A stretch of 64,000 nucleotides of DNA, from contig NC_064000.1 in assembly GCF_932276165.1 (NCBI RefSeq), positions 4,464,001 to 4,528,000 of the forward strand. The letters run 5' to 3'. Below, in pieces: positions 10,249-22,442 of this stretch (positions are counted from its first letter, which is position 1; each line of letters starts with the position of its first letter). The notes under the pieces were generated by a model that saw only the letters and a program-made list of their open reading frames with translations, had not been told where the DNA came from and searched no databases. Both the position numbers and the translations under genes were made by a program. This DNA comes from Plutella xylostella. Its lineage: Eukaryota; Arthropoda; Insecta; Lepidoptera; Plutellidae.

Positions 10249-13200
10249 CCTTAATCTACAACTGCATTAAGAGTTATAGTTGTCTGAACACTTTTGCACA
10301 GTTTAACATTCGCGACATACATTTCATTACCATATGGCGTGCTGCGCCATGAAATATGGTAAATGGAATAATTGCACATAATTGCTTATCGGGACTAGTG
10401 GCTAAGTAGTGGTGTTCTGCTCCAATAGACGTAGAAAACATCGGGGGAATAACCTGGTTACAGTATTAGCTCGCATCCTATTTAATTGTAACATTGTTAA
10501 CAGTTTAGTCAATGAGTAATGTAACATATTCAAATAATAAAAAATTCTTAGAGCTTCTTGAGACTTTAAAATAGGTTTCAAATTAACTGACTGAGTCAAA
10601 ACTCGATTGTCCCAAAGTCAATTTTAACCTTGTATGAATTTGAGGGTCATACTTTACTAGCCACTGGGTCATTGGAAAATTTCCCTAAATATTTCTTTTC
10701 AACCTGTATCTTCCTATATTATTAAACTCTACTACACAAACCTTTTCATATCATTTCAATCTAGGTTTCATCGTAATGTCCTCCATATCAGTAGATCACC
10801 TATCTACATACGTAAGTACCCATTTTAGATTTGCGAAACTCCTTTTTTCACGTGCAAAAAGACCGCAACTGCCTCATTACTTTAAAAACTGATCTAAATG
10901 TACAATTAAGATAGCCAAGATTACTTATTAGATGGTCCAATTATGGCAAAAAAGTAACCATTGTTTTTGTGGAGTAATTCCTACTAATTTGTACCATAGA
11001 GCTTGGTTTTTGTCGTCTTTGTTCCAAGTGCATGGTGGCCATACTTCACGTGTGTATGATGAGGATGCAACGGACCGTGCACTATGTGTAGGGTGACAAT
11101 CAATTACGTAAAACTTCATTTACGTTGTAAGAAAAAGTTAAATTTAAATTTACTTCAATATTGCAGACGGCGTCATTAAGCTAGCCATTTCCGTTTACTA
11201 CGTCCATAACTTGGTGCTATTGTCACTGGAACTTTTTCATTGTTCGTGAGTGTATTTTGTACGGAATAGGAGGGTCACTTCTATATGACGAAAAACGAAG
11301 TTTCGGAGCGCGAGCCACGACTCTCTCGTTGTATTAAACGTGCCGCTGATTGCACGACTGCTCTCGTTCGTTAGTTTTTCGTCAGTCAAAGTCAAAGTCA
11401 AAAAAAAAAATATTCATCGTAAAAATTAAAAAAAATCTGATTTACGTCAATTTTTACAAACTACTCTATACTGGTCACCCTACCCCTACAACAGCTCGAC
11501 AGACGGTTGCGCCACGTCTTCACGCGGCGCTGCCCATCCGTGGACACAGACCGACACACCATGAGCGGTATCATCACAATGCATTATTAATATACATACA
11601 TAAATGTGGAGTACCGACGCCATGTGATGTGGATAGCAATATGGCAGTTATTACGCAATTCGGTGTGGCGTTGTGGATATTTAGTTTTGCAAGGACTCTT
11701 CATGTTAGCTGTAAGACTCTGTTCCGTGGTTTACTATTGGACAATGAGCAGTTGATGTTGATGAGCAGCTGACAATTGACTTGAACGACAGCGTTCTTAG
11801 CTATGTATCTCCAAAATCTGTACAGCCTTACAATCTATGTATAATAACCAATATACAAGAATTTTCAGTTCGGTAGCTGTATTTCTTTCGGTTGTATCTA
11901 CAGTAAATAAGAGATGTCATTTCTGCAAAACTTCCAACAGTTTCCGTAGCAGGGTTTAGAGAGACACCTCCATTGTCTCATCCGATACAAAATGGAATAC
12001 CGTTTGTTAGAAACTATACTATTCACTGATCACGAAGGCTCGCGCGTTACTATCCAGCACTTGCGAACTACGATGGATATTCTACAACATGTACGAGTAT
12101 AGAGGGAGCCGTCGTGTCTTTGTGAGATGCATATATCATACCTGTCAGGGAATAATAGTGTCCCACGCTTCTAGCCTACTAACACCACAAGAAATAGGCA
12201 CAGCTTCTTATAAATACTCGGTTATATTATTAGAACTGCATTATGCTGGAGGCAAAGTACGTGATACTTTTACTTTTAGATGTTTCCCAATGTACACAAA
12301 CAAAGTTTCAGACAATAAGTACGTGTTAGTTAGTATTGGCTATTAAAATAAACTTTAAAGCTCAATCAAGATTGTTTATCTATCCCCAAACAATGAAGCT
12401 CTATTTAGCTTAACCTAATAATGGTTATGGGTATGTAGGTATCAGTGCATAGTTAACTATAAATATCTATCTACAGCAGTGTTAACAGTCTGAAATTACC
12501 TACGAAGTGGCCAATATAGAATAACGAATTAAAAAAAGGTTTTATCAATGGGTATTATATTTCAGGATATTTTGCTAAAACTTATATACTTTTTACTCAT
12601 ATTACAGATACAGGTAGTGCATAAAAGGTTAGAACTAATAGACTATTAGAAGCGGGCACTACAAATTCCGGACCATCTGGATAGTATAACGAGTCCAGAC
12701 GGAACAATAAAAAGACCCCTCCAATATGACTGTACTCCTTATTTATTTACATGGAGTTTCATCAACCTCAATGCAGTGAGTGTTTGTTTTTTATGGAGCG
12801 TTTTAGTGTCTACAGATGGTCCCTCCTGTATATTTTTAGATGATATTATGTTTTTTTGTGAGATGTAAAAATTATATCTAGACCGTTGAGTAGTTTTAGC
12901 GAAGATAGGATAAATGTTTGGAGAATTAATCGTATTTATAAGTACCTACTAATGACATAAGTACCTACACGTCTACACTTGGAATAGTCTGTAGGAAAAG
13001 ATATTTATTAGCAATATATTAAACCTATAATTTGACAAATTCACGACTCTAGGTAAGGAAGTAGTCAGGCACTAAACATAAAATGCTTACCTAAGTAACA
13101 ATATATCACCAACACACATGTCCCTAGTACCTAACAACAAACTGTAGCATTTTACGATTAGGACGCCATCAAAACCATTACATCGTAAAGCTTGTTGATA

Positions 13201-13673
13201 CTCTGATTCATGATTAAAGTACTTAGCTAACTGTTCCTTTTTGTAGGGAGAGACCACTGAAACAGATGAGCTAGGAACATTTCAAGGGCTGATTTTTCTT
13301 TTAGAACTTTAATTAGTTATCTTATAATTACAAAAAACCTCACTGCAATCGTTGAATTTCTTTTCGGAGCTACGTATGTAGGAAGAGACAGACACACAGA
13401 AAGAATACACGCCAAACCTATAAGAACCCTTCTTTTCGTACCCGGATAAGTCTTTCAACATAATCGACACTTATTCCAGGAAAAAACCACTTTCCCCGAA
13501 TTTTTATCTGTAAAATTTATCTATAATGGCAGTTTAGGATATCATTCCCTTTCCGGGGCTGAAACGGGGCCAAGGTCGGCGCGTCCCGGACTGCCCCGGT
13601 TGCGGCGCTCGAGGGATTAGGCTGATGAGCTACAGCCGATATAACTGCATTAGTTACTATTAAAGGTTGTTCT
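10249..13673. other. Intergenic, no supported gene
   Basis: Holds a family-1 MITE arm at about 11220-11256 and an imperfect palindrome at about 11287-11383 (GACGAAAAACGAAG facing TTAGTTTTTCGTC). The longest open frame (11350-11772) lacks an ATG start, begins in a lysine-rich run and has no domain. Confidence 0.45.
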
Positions 13674-13869
13674 AAGCCTGTTTTTAACAGCATGCGGGCT
13701 TTCATCACTCACACGTCACACGGTATGGCAAGCCATTTTCCCGCGTCTCACGTGCATATTCCACGCTTAACATTGAATAATAGGTAGGTTGTAAGTATTG
13801 TACTTGTATGAACGAGTGCGGTGTAATCCCGCGTGCGTGATCAAATCCGCATGCTGTTAAAACAGCCTA
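13674..13869. mobile_element. MITE, family 2, copy 1
   Basis: Inverted ends TTTTTAACAGCATGCGGG and GCATGCTGTTAAAACAGCCT, with internal CGCGTGCGTGA and TTTTCCCGCGTCTC segments. Copies with the same internal order lie at 23111-23272 and 36970-37114. Noncoding; edges are good to a few bases. Confidence 0.75.
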
Positions 13870-15804
13870 AAACGTTGCACGCTGCATCACGTGAATCATC
13901 ATCAATATCATACATCATTTGAAATGGTTTATTACGTCTAGTTATTATTTGACGATTTATAAGGCTACACAAAAGTGACAAAAGCCATAGATGGTGCAAA
14001 AGATCTACATGCAATTTTCAACAAATATGTCTCACCTGCAGCAACTTTGGCCTGTTTCAATTTTGAGCCTGAAATTCAGGTCAGGGCCAAGGTCGCATCC
14101 TTTTTACGTGACCACGTGCACAGGGTAAGTTGCAGTTAAAATGTACCATTGGGGAATACGCTGACCCGATCTTAAAAACAATATCCCATGACAACGCGGC
14201 GTGCAGGGGGAGTGTTTGTAGTGAACACATGGGCAGGGTTCAAGCGGTATTAGGCTTTAAGGTACGCTACCGGCCGATTCCTCGATAGTACAACGGCATT
14301 AGGGGTGTGGGGTGTCACTGGATTTATGAGATGTTAAATATGTAGGTTTTAAGGTTTTACGTTATTTAGGTAAGTACATGTATTGTTTTCGTTTTATTAT
14401 TATTTGACCTCTCAGTAAACTGTAAATTTAGGCAATGAAAATCATAAAAAAAACTTTAAAAATACCATGTAGGTATGTAGTTAATTGTCATATTCTGCAG
14501 TCTGAATAAGGATAAAGTTTGCAAAGAATAATATTTTACTCACAATGAGATAAATTATAAAAAAATGAAGTAATCAATTAATCTAATGTAGTAAAGTAGA
14601 CCCTAATGACACTAAGTAGTACCATCACAGTAAATATTTTTTTAATGGTGTGTAATGGGTTGAAGCTGCTTCATAAACATTTCACAAGATGCATACAAAA
14701 GTTATTTGTTTTAAAAATCTAGGTCATGGTCTTACTTTGTTTGACACTTGGGTGTTGGGTGCCATTCTTGTAAATTATTATTGAGTTTTACCTAGGTTTT
14801 ACGGTTTTGCCTAATATGTCTACAAGTTTACACAGCTTTATAATGGTAATCATCTAACAAAAGTGTAGAAATATTAGTATCATATACCTAGTTTGTTATG
14901 TGTACGCAATAATTATAAACTAATAAGAAATAAGATAAAATTGTATTAGAATTTGTGAGTACAATACAAAAATACATTAGAACATGCAAAAATGGATTAA
15001 CCGATTATGTTTATATTATGACTTCATCAAGCATTTTAGTTACTTATTCAGTTCACAACCATATTAGGAGTTTTCTCGGATATTGGGTTTACTGCAGGAT
15101 TGCAATAATGCATACATACTGTACATAAACTCACATCCAATTACATAAAGAATGAGTGCAGTATGCCTAGTAGGGAGTAGTTCAAAGTATGAGTGATTAT
15201 TTGTATGTTTCATATTAACATATTAAACTGTACCTTACTTAATCGCACACCCTAGCTAGGCAATTGACAAAAATTAAGCCAAGACACTTTCTCACTGACA
15301 TTGCAATGAAGACTTTGATAAAACATGATGATTATTAAAGATGTAAAGAGTGGTAGCTCAGTAGGATAAGCACACTAATTTGTCAACCTTTTTACTAGAC
15401 TTGGTGCATGCACAATATGAGTATATCTTTGTAATTTATTAAATGTAATTGAATTTTGTTTTTATGGCTCTCTGACTGTGTCTGATTATTAAATGTAGTA
15501 GGTATGACAGGGCTGTATCAATAGCTTAAAAAATGTACAGTACAATTAAACACTGGATTTAAGTTAGGCAAGTTCAGTATTATCAGAACATAGCCTAATA
15601 ATTTACAATGTTGAAAAAAGTATGAAATCTTAGTAAATTTGACTAAAGTACTGTACAACAAGTACTGAACAGTCCAATCAGGAAAGTCATGGAAAGTATT
15701 TCAACAAACAGAACCTAAAGATTAAGGATTATTGGCTAACTGAAAACAATGTAAAGATGACCCACCAACCATAAGAAGGTATTTATTTGTTAAATTGAAA
15801 TTGC
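13870..15804. other. Intergenic, mostly featureless
   Basis: Apart from the exon-like segment at 13959-14121 I see only AT-rich sequence without supported genes. Confidence 0.4.
13959..14121 (+). other. Exon-like open segment, unidentified
   Basis: A frame running from a TAA at about 13958 to a strong donor (CACAGG then GTAAGT, cut after 14122 or one base earlier) encodes a protein-like stretch including AKDLHAIFNKYVSPAATLAC. An acceptor TCTCACCTGCAG ends at 14033, so an exon from about 14034 is possible. No partner exon or family was recognised. The same DNA holds CCAAGGTCG (14087-14095, an FTZ-F1-type site) and CACGTG (14113-14118), so it could be regulatory or a decayed gene piece. Confidence 0.25.
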
Positions 15805-15990
15805 TACTCACCAGCTATAGAGCAACAAGTCACGCACAGACTCCAGCGAGCCACAGCATCACCTCACCAGCACATTCACCTCACGATTAAAATAATTATT
15901 GGTCGCGAAACATCAAACTGCACGGCCGATTGTAAACACGAGAACCTGTTCACGTTCCCACCGAACCAGAACTTGCAGGCGACCGCTGCA
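15805..15990 (-). other. Possible 5' untranslated exon of a leftward gene
   Basis: Read on the minus strand this GC-richer stretch ends at a good donor, TATAGCTG then GTGAGTAGC (intron starting at about 15813). Its ATGs open only very short frames. This is what a first noncoding exon would look like, but no coding exons to the left were found. Confidence 0.2.
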
Positions 15991-16310
15991 GCCCGCACTT
16001 GTCGCCAACTATACTACCAATGGAAATGGAAAACTCCAACCAGATATTCTCCGCAATGATTTCGGTACAATGGGAAAATCAATCAGAAAAAGTTTAAAAA
16101 GTCACTGCGAAATTACTTGTTACACCAAGTTATCGGATTAAACGTTTGTAGTTATGTTACAATTATGAAATTAGAGTTAATTGTATGTTAAGAATTTTGT
16201 GGGACAATTTATTTTAGTATATTTTTTAACTGTCAATATTCGGACTGGGCGCGCAATGCGCAACACACATTCGTTCAACAAGCGCCACCTGCGCAAACTG
16301 ACGGGGATAC

Positions 16311-17022
16311 CAGTGTTGCGATCGTAAAAAATTAAACTGCCGTATCTAAGAACTGAAATTGCCGTATTTATCAAAAAAAAACATGAAATTGCCGTAAATA
16401 CTTTAGTTCTACGAGTAATGAAATGCAATGATTTTTTTTAGTCATAATAGTACTATTCCACCATTTTACGAAGCCTCCATCATTCATTAAGGAGGACAGA
16501 AATGGCTAAAGTACAATTTTACTTAAGCACGATAGTAATCCAAGTTCAATTTACTGACAATAGTAAATGCTACACAAACCAAAATTCGATTTGCTACCCA
16601 TGTCAGCAAATCTATACAAAAGAGCGTAAAAATCTAAGTATGTATGTTGTATATCTTTCATTCACGTTAAACGTGTATCATAAAACGAAATTCTTAAAAT
16701 GAAAGACGAAACGGTACTTAATTCACCTAGCCATAAACAACCACACTGTAGAAGTCCATATTCTACCTATTTAAGAGTTGACGAAAGCGAAAAAAGCGAT
16801 ATCAATATAGTTCGGTATATTTATGTTTTTACGTGCTGCATTTCATAATCAAATAACTGATTAAAAATAGTATTTTTCATAATTATCCATTAAGTATCCA
16901 TCAAAGCTGAATTGCCGTATTATTTGATACGGCAATGAAAAGCCTGCCGTATGCCGTAAAATCTGAAAAAACATCCTGGAATGCCGTATATTACGGCAAT
17001 TGCCGTATCAATCGCAACACTG
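16311..17022. mobile_element. hAT-type non-autonomous element, 712 bp
   Basis: Ends are CAGTGTTGCGATCG and CAATCGCAACACTG. The 8-bp direct duplication GGGGATAC lies at 16303-16310 and 17023-17030. The 8-bp target duplication and CAGTGTTGC terminus are hAT hallmarks. TTGCCGTAT-like subterminal motifs are repeated near both ends, typical of transposase-binding sites. No transposase remnant. Confidence 0.9.
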
Positions 17023-17571
17023 GGGGATACCATATGAAAGCCAGTTCCGCCACAAAATAATGGGCGTTTCCACTTTTCACAAGTTTTGTACTCAGAATAA
17101 TAATGTATATAAAAGTCACTCTCATGAGATCTATTATTTGTTTATTTTGAGGAGATTTTGTAATATATCTCATGATAACTGCAATAGCAGCATCTGCAAA
17201 AAACACACCGACACGCGAAGTATAAGGGTGATTTGGGGTGGTTAGATTATTCTCAAAAGAGTTTCTACTTCAAAACACCTTCCGCTGTCAAAGAACCTTT
17301 CTTTGAAACCATCGTGATGACATGTTTTAGTTTATTTACGAAATTCGAAAAGTAATTTGAAAGATGAGAAAAAAAATCACCATGAATCTATCAAAAAAGA
17401 GCAAAAATTTGTTATTGTAGATTTCACAATGTCTTTCAAATTGCCTTCATTTGTATTGTTGACACAGTTTTACCATTCCTTTTTCTCTTTCAATTTAGCG
17501 ACTAGTATATTTTAATTAATTTCTTACTGTAAAGATACCTAGTTAATTATACGCATGTGGTGTCACATTGA

Positions 17572-20500
17572 ATGAACTTCGAAGTGGATCGTTATTCGTC
17601 TGCGTGGGCACACATCGCCCTATGTGCGGATCTCACATGGGCTAGAGAACCTCCTGATGAATTCCTAATTGCTAATCAGGTACCAAATAAAAGCCTACAT
17701 TAATAAACGGTTTATCCTGTAGGTATTTAGGTACGGGTATTTTGAACCTAACGGTAATAACTATCGTGTACTTTGTTTAAGCGCCTTTGGGCACAACATT
17801 GCCGCGTTTCCCAAGTCTTGCAAGAGTCTGCCACTGAATGTCTATCTTCATCACCAAATAATAGATGCGAACATACAGGTAAACCTATATCCAATATTAC
17901 ATTGAAGATAACTATTTTAATATTCGGTATCATAATATATAACTTTTTAGAAAATCAATCTACTGAACCACATCCAGAACACTCTCCTCAACATAGCTAT
18001 TCGATGCTATAAGTAATATATTTAAGGTATTGGGAAGTAGTTTTTTAGTATATTAATTTGGACCTGAATAGATTTTCTCGTTTGTCTTTCAGAAAAAACA
18101 CAGAATTCTCATCAAATTCAAGAAAACGGAAGTACTATTGGCAGAAGGAGTGTAAAAGAAGTTATACCGGAGTCTAGATTGGCGCAGTTTTATGGGAATT
18201 TTTACTACGACGATGTTAGGTGGAAATTTAAATTAATACAATACGTTAATTTTGTACAAGTTTATTTTAATGTAACCTTTTTACATATAAACTCTTTTCC
18301 CTAAACTGCATAATTTTTAAATATGGCAATACTACAAAAGAATATTGGGCGGGTTTTTTAAACTTGCCATGGAAGTTAGACAAAGATTTAATTTATTACA
18401 GCCAAGATGACAGATTAACAGTATATTCCTTTCAGAGAAAAATGCTACATCAATGAAAATGATATAAACTATCCAAGAGGACATAATGGACAAGGATGCG
18501 AAAATTCTGATCTTACAGAATGTTGGATGTTACCCGAGGTATGTGTAGGTATTACAAAATACACATAGCATTCATTTATCACACGAAAACCTCATCTGTG
18601 CTCTTACAGCTTAACTGTACTCCTATAGTTAAGACTTGAGTGTTTATGCTATCATCATCAGATCATCAGCCAACAGTCGTACACTGCTCTCCCAAGGCCT
18701 ACCTAAAATCACATCACAAAAAAACTGTGTAATTTTGAATCCGTATTCTGAGGATCATCACATCATCAGCCACTTCTTCCTCATCAGGTGGACTACTGGT
18801 TCCGGAAGCTGCTGGACGACGCGCCGGACCGCACGCCGCGCCGCCGCCGCCAGTTCCGCGCGCTAGCTGACGACGACTTGTGCGTTTATTGTTACGTTAT
18901 TTTATACTAGTTTTCTTTCATACCTACATAGGTAGTTGGAATGGATATGTATTTAACAGTTAGACAGATTCACACGGTATAATTATGAAAATAAGCCTAT
19001 ATTAGATCAAGATACTGCCAATGCTGGAGTGGCAGGCTATTTAAATCAGCATAATCTATATGATTCCATACAGCAGTGGCAGAGCAGTTGAGTGTAAGAG
19101 TCTTTCTCCGCTGATCTGCTTTGGCAAACTTTAATTATTACCGAATCGATTTACTAGAAACTTACAACAGTATCTACTGAAAGCGTCGATGTCTGTTATC
19201 ACCAGATAAGACATAGTCGAAAACCATACTCTACTGGCTGACTGAGTGATGAATTGTGCTATTCCCACTAGTACTTCCCTATCACATTTCAGTACTTATA
19301 CTTACGCCTACCAATCAGCATATCAAAAATAACGGGCACCAATCGGCAGCTAGCGTTCCCCGAGGCCCTGCTCGCTCGGCGGAGGAGGCGGCCCTGGCGG
19401 CGCGCGTGCGGTCGGTACGGGGGCTGTGGCAGCGCGCGCCAAGCCCGCCGCCGCCGCCGCGCAAGATGCGCGCGCGCAGGCGACAGCCGCGCCGCGTGGC
19501 TGCGACCACGCTGACGTATAGTTTGGACGCGCCCGCGCCGCTGCTGTGTGATCCTAGTCGGAAGGTGAGTTGTTATCTCTATTCGTTGGCTCCTACCGTA
19601 GTGTTCTTTCTTTTTATTCAGCCTATAGTAGTCCACTGCTGAACGTACATACGCCTCTCCCAAAGCGTGCCAGTAGATGCGATCTATAGCATTCCGCTTC
19701 CAATCATTAGGTACTAGCGATAGCGATCTTTCGCAAGTTCTCAGCCTTAGGTAGGGCGTCATACAACTCATACACTACGTTACCGTAGTCGCACTTTCCT
19801 CTCCAGAACATTTGTATTCAACACTTAATATTCTTCAGCGCTTTTAAATTACTTACCATAAACTTACTATAACCTACTATCTGCATCACATACACCACCT
19901 CCTCTAACCCTATCACCCATCAGTTCCAGTTCGAGCCGCTACGCCCGCCGACACGCGAGGGTGCGCGCGCGCGGCCCCCCGCCGGCTCACAGCGCGCGGC
20001 GCGGAGTCAGCCCTACCGAGGGACCAATGTCACGCGGTACGCGCCCACTGCGCAACGGCCGCACAGGTGACTATTGTGGATAGAGCTTTAGTATGCGCCT
20101 TGGTATAGTGGACTTTTGATGAAGTATTATGGTTGCAGTCTGAGGTGCTAGGCTGCAGACTGCAATAAGTTTCGCGTGTCCCTTATCTTTATCTGCTAAC
20201 AATAGTACACTGCCGTGTATACCTAAGCGTCTGATATTGCCACGCGGCCCCCCGCCAGCGGTCAACGCGCGACGCGGAGTCAGCCCTACCGCGGGACCAA
20301 TGTCACGCGGTACGCGCCCACTGCGCAACGGCCCCACAGGTGACTAATAGAGCTTTAGTATGCGCCTTGGTATGGCGCACTTTTGATGAAGTACCTATTC
20401 TGGTTGCAGTCTGCGGTCCAACTATAGACCGTGCTTACCTAATAATATAAATATGCTCCGATGAAGTATTCTCAGTTTAGTCTGCGGTGTAACTATGTAT

Positions 20501-21839
20501 AAACCGCAGACAGCATCAAGTGTGGCGAATCAATTATCATTATCAGTCAGCAATCATGCACTGTTGGGCATAGGCATATTCTAAGGCGACAACATTCTTT
20601 ACACCTGTCAGTAAAGCCGGCTGGCAGGCCCACACTACATTTGCATGTTTCTATGTTCCTGTGTGTATTTTTGTACCTACATCATATGTTACACGCTTAT
20701 GTATGTTTTCTTGACTCAGATGCCCGGACAAGCGCTACGGCGTGTGGTGGCCGCGCGACCACCCCTCCCCGCGCCTCGAGAGCCGGTTCAAGCTGGCGCC
20801 GCCCGCAGACAGCAACACCAAGACGGAGGAACAACCTGCCAGCAGCACTCCGGAGGAAGCACCACCACAAGAACCAACCAAAGAAGAAGCCACGGTAGAG
20901 CCACAGGAACCGAAGGCAGAGGCTGAAGTGCAGCCAGAGAAAGAAGCGAAAGAGGAAGCTGAAAGTCCCAAAACCCCTCCAGAAACCCCGATCCCCGCTG
21001 ATCCCCAAACCCCGACCAGCACCGCGAGCGAACCCGGACGGAAGAAGAGACTCTACAGCACAGTTCTCAGCATGAGCGCACCGGCTCCTTTAAACTTGGC
21101 ACAGGTCAGGCTATCCCAAAAGTTGGCTCCAGGACTGTTGAAACTTAACCCGAAAATAGTCCTCCCAGCCGCCAGGATACGACCGGCCGTGGACCACAAG
21201 TTTGAGGAGTTGGAGAAGGAAGCGCTAGAGCAGTATAAAGCGTCTGACGAGAGCATAGACACGAAGTTTAGAGAACTGGAGAAAGAAGCCGTGGAGCAGT
21301 ACAGCACGAGCAATAGCAACACGAGTTGCAGCAGCGGAAACTCCGGGGAGAAGAAGACGACCACACCGCCCCCTACCGTCCCTGAAGCGGAACCCCCCAC
21401 CCCCAGCAGCACCAAGCAGTCGCCGGCAAAATTTCACAAAGAAAAACGCGACAGCGTCACAGTCTACTCTCAGAATTTTCCCGACCGCCCTGCCAAAGAG
21501 AAGGCGACCAGTGTAAAGAATCTAAAAAACTTGCACACCCCCCAGAGGGGGGAAAAAAAGGAGGGTCGTAGGCCGAAGAACTTGCGGAGCGTCAAGAGCG
21601 AGCCACAGCGGGTCGCGTCCGACACCAACCAGGAGGGGAAGCCACGAGGGAACCACAAGGGGCGCTGGTCGCTGCCTCCCAAGAAGAGACACCTGAATAT
21701 GTGCGTGTCCGACTGTTCGTCTGATGAGGAAGTGAAGGTAAAAGACGCAGTGGCAAGGAGCAAGCAGAGCCCGGGCGGCAAAGCCAAGCTTTCGGCCCAT
21801 GGGGGAGGCGATCTACATCCAATCATGAGAAAAACATAA
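17572..21839 (+). CDS. Unrecognised 8-exon gene, predicted 666-residue protein
   Basis: Exons: 17572-17679, 17782-17878, 18093-18219, 18436-18538, 18788-18879, 19354-19564, 19924-20066, 20720-21839. All introns are GT-AG, phases agree at each junction, and the 2001-nt sum is a whole number of codons. The ATG follows an in-frame TGA directly. The N-terminal third has motifs such as VDYWFRKLLDD. Exons 5-7 are Arg/Pro-rich. The last exon has a Glu/Pro-rich stretch (about residues 325-365) and a twin motif, KFEELEKEALEQY and KFRELEKEAVEQY (about 454-495). The rest is Ser/Pro/Lys-rich and probably disordered. No signal peptide, membrane segment or known domain is seen. Function unknown; nuclear or scaffold roles are only a guess. 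The acceptor of exon 2 (TTTAAG) and of exon 6 (GCTAG) are the least certain. Confidence 0.8.
19612..19760 (-). repeat. LINE 3' fragment in intron 6 of the unrecognised gene
   Basis: The minus strand reads IDRIYWHALGEAYV, matching the C-terminal end of lepidopteran non-LTR retrotransposon ORFs. Short tails of the same kind lie near 18649-18703 and 20535-20585. Confidence 0.55.
20243..20400 (+). repeat. Duplicated copy of exon 7 with flanking intron
   Basis: Matches 19971-20130 with few changes (spacing about 272 bp). It covers the 3' two-thirds of exon 7, its donor and about 60 bp of intron. Within it, 20259-20339 is bounded by CCGCCAG upstream and GTGACT downstream, is 81 nt long and is open in the frame required between exons 7 and 8 (27 codons). 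It could serve as an additional or alternative exon, or be a non-functional copy. Confidence 0.75.
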
Positions 21840-22070
21840 AAAGTATTTTTATCTCTACTGCCTGCTGAACTTTGCTGTGCTCGTTTGGGATAAGTTTGGT
21901 GGTAAATTTAGTGGTGAGGTGAACTTTTTTGATATCAATATACAGAGAGTGTTGTGAATTTGTGAGGTCCCACTGACTGTGTGTTAAAACTGTGATCCCA
22001 TGAAGCAATTCTATTGTTGTGCTTATTTTACTAGTCATAATGCGTTTGTATATATTTTATGTATTCCTTT

Positions 22071-22076
22071 TTTATT
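22071..22076 (-). promoter_or_regulatory. Candidate poly(A) signal of dysbindin
   Basis: TTTATT on the plus strand (AATAAA on minus), 367 bp past the dysbindin stop. If used, the 3' ends of the two convergent genes overlap. Confidence 0.35.
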
Positions 22077-22149
22077 TTTGAACTTTAATTGATATTTAAT
22101 TAAGCAAGAATTTCAGTTCAGAAAATTCTCTAGGTATTCAAAAGATATG

Positions 22150-22155
22150 AATAAA
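22150..22155 (+). promoter_or_regulatory. Poly(A) signal of the unrecognised gene
   Basis: AATAAA 311 bp after the stop at 21839; the best candidate on this strand before the converging dysbindin gene. Confidence 0.5.
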
Positions 22156-22442
22156 TTTTATATGCATTTTCAGTAGTTGTCATCTTATTTAAAACTATCA
22201 TCAAACTTATTACCTTGACTAACGAAATAGTAAAAAAAAAAAATTGTTTCCTTTGAATTATCAATATATTAACTTTTTCAAGAATATAAAATGTAAATAT
22301 AATTTACACCTATCTAATATATCTAATATATACTTACTAATAAAATCTTGGACATATTGCACTAATACTATAGAACTATACCACTTGTACTGGAATGATA
22401 GGCCAGAGTCCTGTGTTCACATAAACACTGTTCCAGTTGTCT

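Noticed and set aside
11350..11772. 140-codon open frame
   Set aside because: No ATG start, a lysine-rich simple beginning, no domain and no splice partners.
19289..19771. 160-codon minus-strand frame
   Set aside because: Antisense to exon 6 of the unrecognised gene joined by chance to a LINE fragment.
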